Shown here piece by piece: positions 5,949 through 8,248 of a DNA stretch of 8,248 nucleotides. A program made the position numbers and the translations under genes. The stretch is from Oligoflexia bacterium (GTDB lineage Bacteria > Bdellovibrionota > JAFGOL01). Position 1 is the stretch's first letter. The number at the start of each line of letters is the position of its first letter. A model generated the notes under the pieces. The model was not told the origin of the DNA, did not search any database, and was given only the letters and a program-made list of their open reading frames with translations. The stretch is from NCBI GenBank assembly GCA_016926495.1, contig JAFGOL010000113.1:1-8248 (forward strand), in the 5' to 3' direction.

Positions 5949-7469
5949 ATGAAAAAGATCTTGTTGCTATTCTCCCTTATTTTACCCATGGCGGTTTTTG
6001 CTCAGGGATTTTATTATAATCCGGTTAATAAGCAGTTCTTTTCGAATAAAACCGCTACCTTCAGCATAAGGCCCGTCATGAACACAAAATACCTTGAAAA
6101 AATTGAGGTAAGTATCGACGGCTCTGAGTTTAAAACCTATTCCGGAAAACTTAAATTCGATAATGAAAGCGTTCATTACGTCAGGTTCAGGGCTGTTGAT
6201 CCGGTTTTAAACTGGAGTCCCATACAGACTTTCAAGATATACGTTGATACAACGCCGCCTGTCAGCAGGGTTTTCTGGACCGGGCCTGCCTTTACGTCTG
6301 AAAAAAAGCTCTATATTAACAAAACTTCGCAGCTTAACGTAAACGCGGAGGACAACCTTTCAGGCGCAGCCCGCGTTGAGGTAAAAAAAGACAATTCGGG
6401 TAAGGTTACGGCTTTTACCGCTCCCCTTTCCTTTGATAAGGACGGGGATTATTCCATTGAACTTTCAGCGGTTGATAACGTCGGGAATACAGAGACATGG
6501 AAATCCGTCAATTTCACTGTTGATACAAAAGCCCCGGAAACAAGCGTTGACGTCAAGGGCCTTTCCAGGATAAACGGAAACCGGCTGTATGTGGGTAACA
6601 GTTGCCAGGTTATATTGGGCGGCAGGGACGCCGCGGGTTGCGGTATTAAAAGGATAGAGTACAGGTTAAATGACGGAGCAGTGGCCGAGTATAAACAACC
6701 TGTTTCCATTTCCTCCAATATGGTCAAGCTGGCTTACAGGGCTATTGACAATGTTGACAATTCCGAAGACTGGAAATCTCTTGAAGTCTATCTTGATTCC
6801 ATGCCTCCAGAAATAAATATCAGGGAGTCCGGCAGTTATTTCTCGGTAAGCGGCAAGCTTTTTGTAAAAGAGGGTTTTAAGCTTGTTGCGTCGGTATCTG
6901 ATAAGGATAGCGGCGTAAAGGAAGTCCAGGTGTTCAGGAACGGAAAAAGTGTCTCTGCACCCGAAAAACTGGAATTTGATTTTCCGGGTGGTGAGAGTTC
7001 GTTTATGTTAAAGGCGCTCGATTATGTTAACAATATCTCGGAATCCAATCCTTATTCCATTGTGGTTGATAATGTACCGCCTGTTTCGGAGTTTAAAACC
7101 AGTGAGCAAATGGTTGAACGTGAAGGCGTTTACCTGTCCGGCCTGCCGAATAAAATAGATATAAAGGCAACGGACACCGGTGTAGGGGTTGACAGGATTG
7201 AATTCAGTTACGACGGTAAGTCTTACGAAACTTTCACCAAGAACATAGACCTCGCGTCGTGGGAATCCCCTCAGAAAAAGGTTTATTACCGGTCTGTCGA
7301 CAGGCTCGGAAATGTCGAGAAGGCAAGGTCGCTGGTAATCAAGGTGCTTACCAATCCCCCTGTTGTTGATTTGTTCGTGGAGTCCGAGGGTGTGCAGGAT
7401 CTTCCGTTGTCCAGGATCATAGAAAAGGGAGGGGTGGTACCACCCGCCAAGGCTGAGGGGAAAAAATGA
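5949..7469 (+). CDS. Secreted OmpL47/Ig-like repeat protein (five ~92-residue modules)
   Basis: Encodes 506 residues with a clear signal peptide: MKK, a hydrophobic stretch, and cleavage after VFA at 18/19. The rest is five tandem beta-rich modules, roughly 19-100, 105-192, 197-283, 288-374 and 379-466. Each ends in a link such as VDTTPP, VDTKAP, LDSMPP, VDNVPP or LTNPP. The junction prolines at 104, 196, 287, 378 and 471 are 91-93 residues apart. Modules share a Y..G or YV.G element near the start, a D..SGV..I/V core, and an R/A.D.V.N...W stretch before the next link. This is the pattern of proteins annotated as OmpL47-type beta-barrel or Ig-like domain proteins. I see no outer-membrane C-terminal Phe/Trp signature, LPXTG or PEP-CTERM; the tail (472-506) ends PPAKAEGKK. 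A periplasmic or cell-surface structural or adhesive role is inferred. The start has a strong ribosome binding site, and the end overlaps the next gene by ATGA. Confidence 0.85.
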   Translation: MKKILLLFSLILPMAVFAQGFYYNPVNKQFFSNKTATFSIRPVMNTKYLEKIEVSIDGSEFKTYSGKLKFDNESVHYVRFRAVDPVLNWSPIQTFKIYVDTTPPVSRVFWTGPAFTSEKKLYINKTSQLNVNAEDNLSGAARVEVKKDNSGKVTAFTAPLSFDKDGDYSIELSAVDNVGNTETWKSVNFTVDTKAPETSVDVKGLSRINGNRLYVGNSCQVILGGRDAAGCGIKRIEYRLNDGAVAEYKQPVSISSNMVKLAYRAIDNVDNSEDWKSLEVYLDSMPPEINIRESGSYFSVSGKLFVKEGFKLVASVSDKDSGVKEVQVFRNGKSVSAPEKLEFDFPGGESSFMLKALDYVNNISESNPYSIVVDNVPPVSEFKTSEQMVEREGVYLSGLPNKIDIKATDTGVGVDRIEFSYDGKSYETFTKNIDLASWESPQKKVYYRSVDRLGNVEKARSLVIKVLTNPPVVDLFVESEGVQDLPLSRIIEKGGVVPPAKAEGKK

Positions 7470-7744
7470 GATTTTTCATCTCCACTGTATTTGTGCTGTT
7501 ATGCATAAATATGGTTGCTTTTGCCGGGGAGGACCCCACGGTCAGAAAAAAGATTATTTACAGAAAACATACTGAGCTTGATTTTTCCGGTGAAACCGTT
7601 CAGGGAAAGATCAGGGCGCCGGAAATTTTTTATATTTTTCAGAGAAAGAGAACTACGGGCCATGACGCCATAGAATATCCGCGTGATTTCAGCAATCATG
7701 ATGAAGAGACCGGAAGATTATTGAAGGAACTGACCCCGGAATGA
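7466..7744 (+). CDS. Small exported protein (92 aa), possibly CglF-like
   Basis: Encodes 92 residues with a signal peptide (MRFF, hydrophobic to A20, cleavage AFA/GED), leaving a mature form of about 72 residues. There is no lipobox cysteine, although C13 lies within the hydrophobic part. The mature core runs K28-R62: KKIIYRKHTELDF (28-40), SGETVQGKIRAPE (41-53), then IFYIFQRKR (54-62) and a charged tail ending in PE. The pattern DF...V.G....P...YI..R.R resembles, from memory, small proteins found with gliding-motility genes in myxobacteria (CglF type) and in other deltaproteobacterial envelope operons. That is a recollection without a search. ATG 7466 overlaps the previous stop (ATGA), with GAGGGG five bases upstream, so it is translationally coupled. 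The gene also overlaps the next gene by ATGA. It is clearly a real gene by position and signal peptide; the function is not established. Confidence 0.8.
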   Translation: MRFFISTVFVLLCINMVAFAGEDPTVRKKIIYRKHTELDFSGETVQGKIRAPEIFYIFQRKRTTGHDAIEYPRDFSNHDEETGRLLKELTPE

Positions 7745-8248
7745 GAAATATTGTTTTACATAGCCAGGATATCAGGACCGGTGAAGAAAAACTGCTTACT
7801 GTTATTGACAATGAAATAACGATAGGCCAAAGCCCCTCTGTTTCTGCCGTCCTGGATGATTTTCATTGCAGCGGCATACACGCCTTAATAGAAAGAGACT
7901 CGCGTACTGATACATACAGGCTTGTCGATCTGGGCAGCAGGTTCGGCACCTATCGTAACGGCAGAAGAATAAGCGAGTGCAGCCTCAGGATGAACGATTC
8001 CTTTGTTATAGGTAGTAAAAAGCTGACCATTACCGAAGCGGGGCTTAAGGCACGGCCTGCCGGTGAAGAGGGATTGTCCGAAGACAGTTTGCTGAAAATA
8101 TTTGATTCCATTACAAGTGAAGAAAAACTGCTTGTTACAGAGAAAAATCTTTTGCAGGTTGAAATGCACTGGGGCGAGAGGCTGCTTGAACTCCGGACTT
8201 TTAACCCGGGTTCGGTAATTACCCTTGGGAGCGGCAAGGAAGCTACCT
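7741..8248 (+). CDS. FHA-domain protein, N-terminal 169 residues (3' truncated by window); possibly GltG-like
   Basis: ATG 7741 overlaps the upstream stop (ATGA), with AAGGA at 7724-7728. The frame stays open to the window end. Residues ~19-98 form a forkhead-associated domain: NEITIGQ (24-30), CSGIHALIE (43-51), YRLVDLGSRFGTYRNG (59-74) and the closing strand FVIGSKKLTI (88-97). FHA domains bind phosphothreonine peptides, but the usual Gly-Arg at the phosphate site reads Gly-Gln here (G29-Q30), and the usual SR before H reads SG. A charged linker (99-135) leads to a second beta-rich segment, LLQVEMHWGERLLELRTF (137-154), then GSVITLG (157-163). That segment resembles the one following FHA domains in myxobacterial AgmX/PglI-type proteins that end in a TonB-like domain; this is remembered, not searched. 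No signal peptide or membrane segment is seen yet. The C-terminal part, which would settle its class, is missing. Confidence 0.9.
   Translation, partial: MRNIVLHSQDIRTGEEKLLTVIDNEITIGQSPSVSAVLDDFHCSGIHALIERDSRTDTYRLVDLGSRFGTYRNGRRISECSLRMNDSFVIGSKKLTITEAGLKARPAGEEGLSEDSLLKIFDSITSEEKLLVTEKNLLQVEMHWGERLLELRTFNPGSVITLGSGKEAT
7781..7797 (+). repeat. 17-nt perfect direct repeat in the FHA gene, copy 1
   Basis: GTGAAGAAAAACTGCTT occurs here and at 8117-8133 in the same reading frame, giving the peptide EEKLL both times. Each copy precedes a G-x-x-ITIG or VITLG type strand, so it could be a trace of domain duplication or chance. Confidence 0.6.
8117..8133 (+). repeat. 17-nt perfect direct repeat in the FHA gene, copy 2
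   Basis: Second identical copy of the 17-mer at 7781-7797, 336 nt downstream, in the linker between the FHA domain and the following beta-rich segment. The phase is preserved (336 = 3 x 112). Confidence 0.6.

Noticed and set aside
7885..8237. Minus-strand frames opposite the FHA gene
   Set aside because: The + strand frame carries the FHA signatures and is coupled to the upstream gene. The antisense frames are Ser/Leu-rich with no motif.

Overview
The window looks like chromosomal DNA from a diderm (Gram-negative-type) bacterium. It has tightly packed, overlapping genes, moderate GC, frequent AGG arginine codons and several exported proteins. The sequence alone does not name the phylum. The mix of a TPR giant, a PilZ protein, an FHA protein and an OmpL47-type repeat protein recalls Myxococcota/Bdellovibrionota-like or candidate-phylum genomes, but this is an impression, not a placement.

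Positions 1-1637 (+ strand) hold a housekeeping string: the 3' end of an N-acetylmuramoyl-L-alanine amidase, RNase PH (rph) and the XTP/dITP house-cleaning pyrophosphatase (rdgB/HAM1 family). Each gene overlaps the next by 11-14 nt, so they are probably co-transcribed. The rph-rdgB pairing is widespread in bacteria.

Positions 1630-5834 (- strand) hold a two-gene operon read right to left. The first gene encodes a GYF_2-PilZ protein with an intact c-di-GMP signature. The second, joined by an ATGA overlap, encodes a 1190-residue exported TPR protein. The TPR gene converges on rdgB so closely that the two stop regions overlap by 8 nt.

Positions 5835-5948 are a 114-nt AT-rich divergent intergenic region with a perfect tandem 11-bp repeat. 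It probably carries the promoters of both flanking operons.

Positions 5949-8248 (+ strand) hold a second, translationally coupled operon (ATGA overlaps at both junctions). It encodes a secreted protein of five ~92-residue Ig/OmpL47-like modules, a small 92-residue exported protein, and an FHA-domain protein that runs off the window.

The most interesting reading is that the two divergent operons form one envelope machine. A c-di-GMP reader with a GYF domain, a huge exported TPR protein, a small exported protein carrying a DFxGxxxxG-type core, and an FHA protein followed by a W-G-x-x-LL-containing segment together recall the parts list of the Myxococcus Agl/Glt gliding (focal adhesion) apparatus and its relatives. 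That link rests on remembered family patterns and gene context and needs profile searches. There are no RNA genes, CRISPR arrays, insertion sequences or clear intrinsic terminators, and no gene-free stretch over 300 nt.
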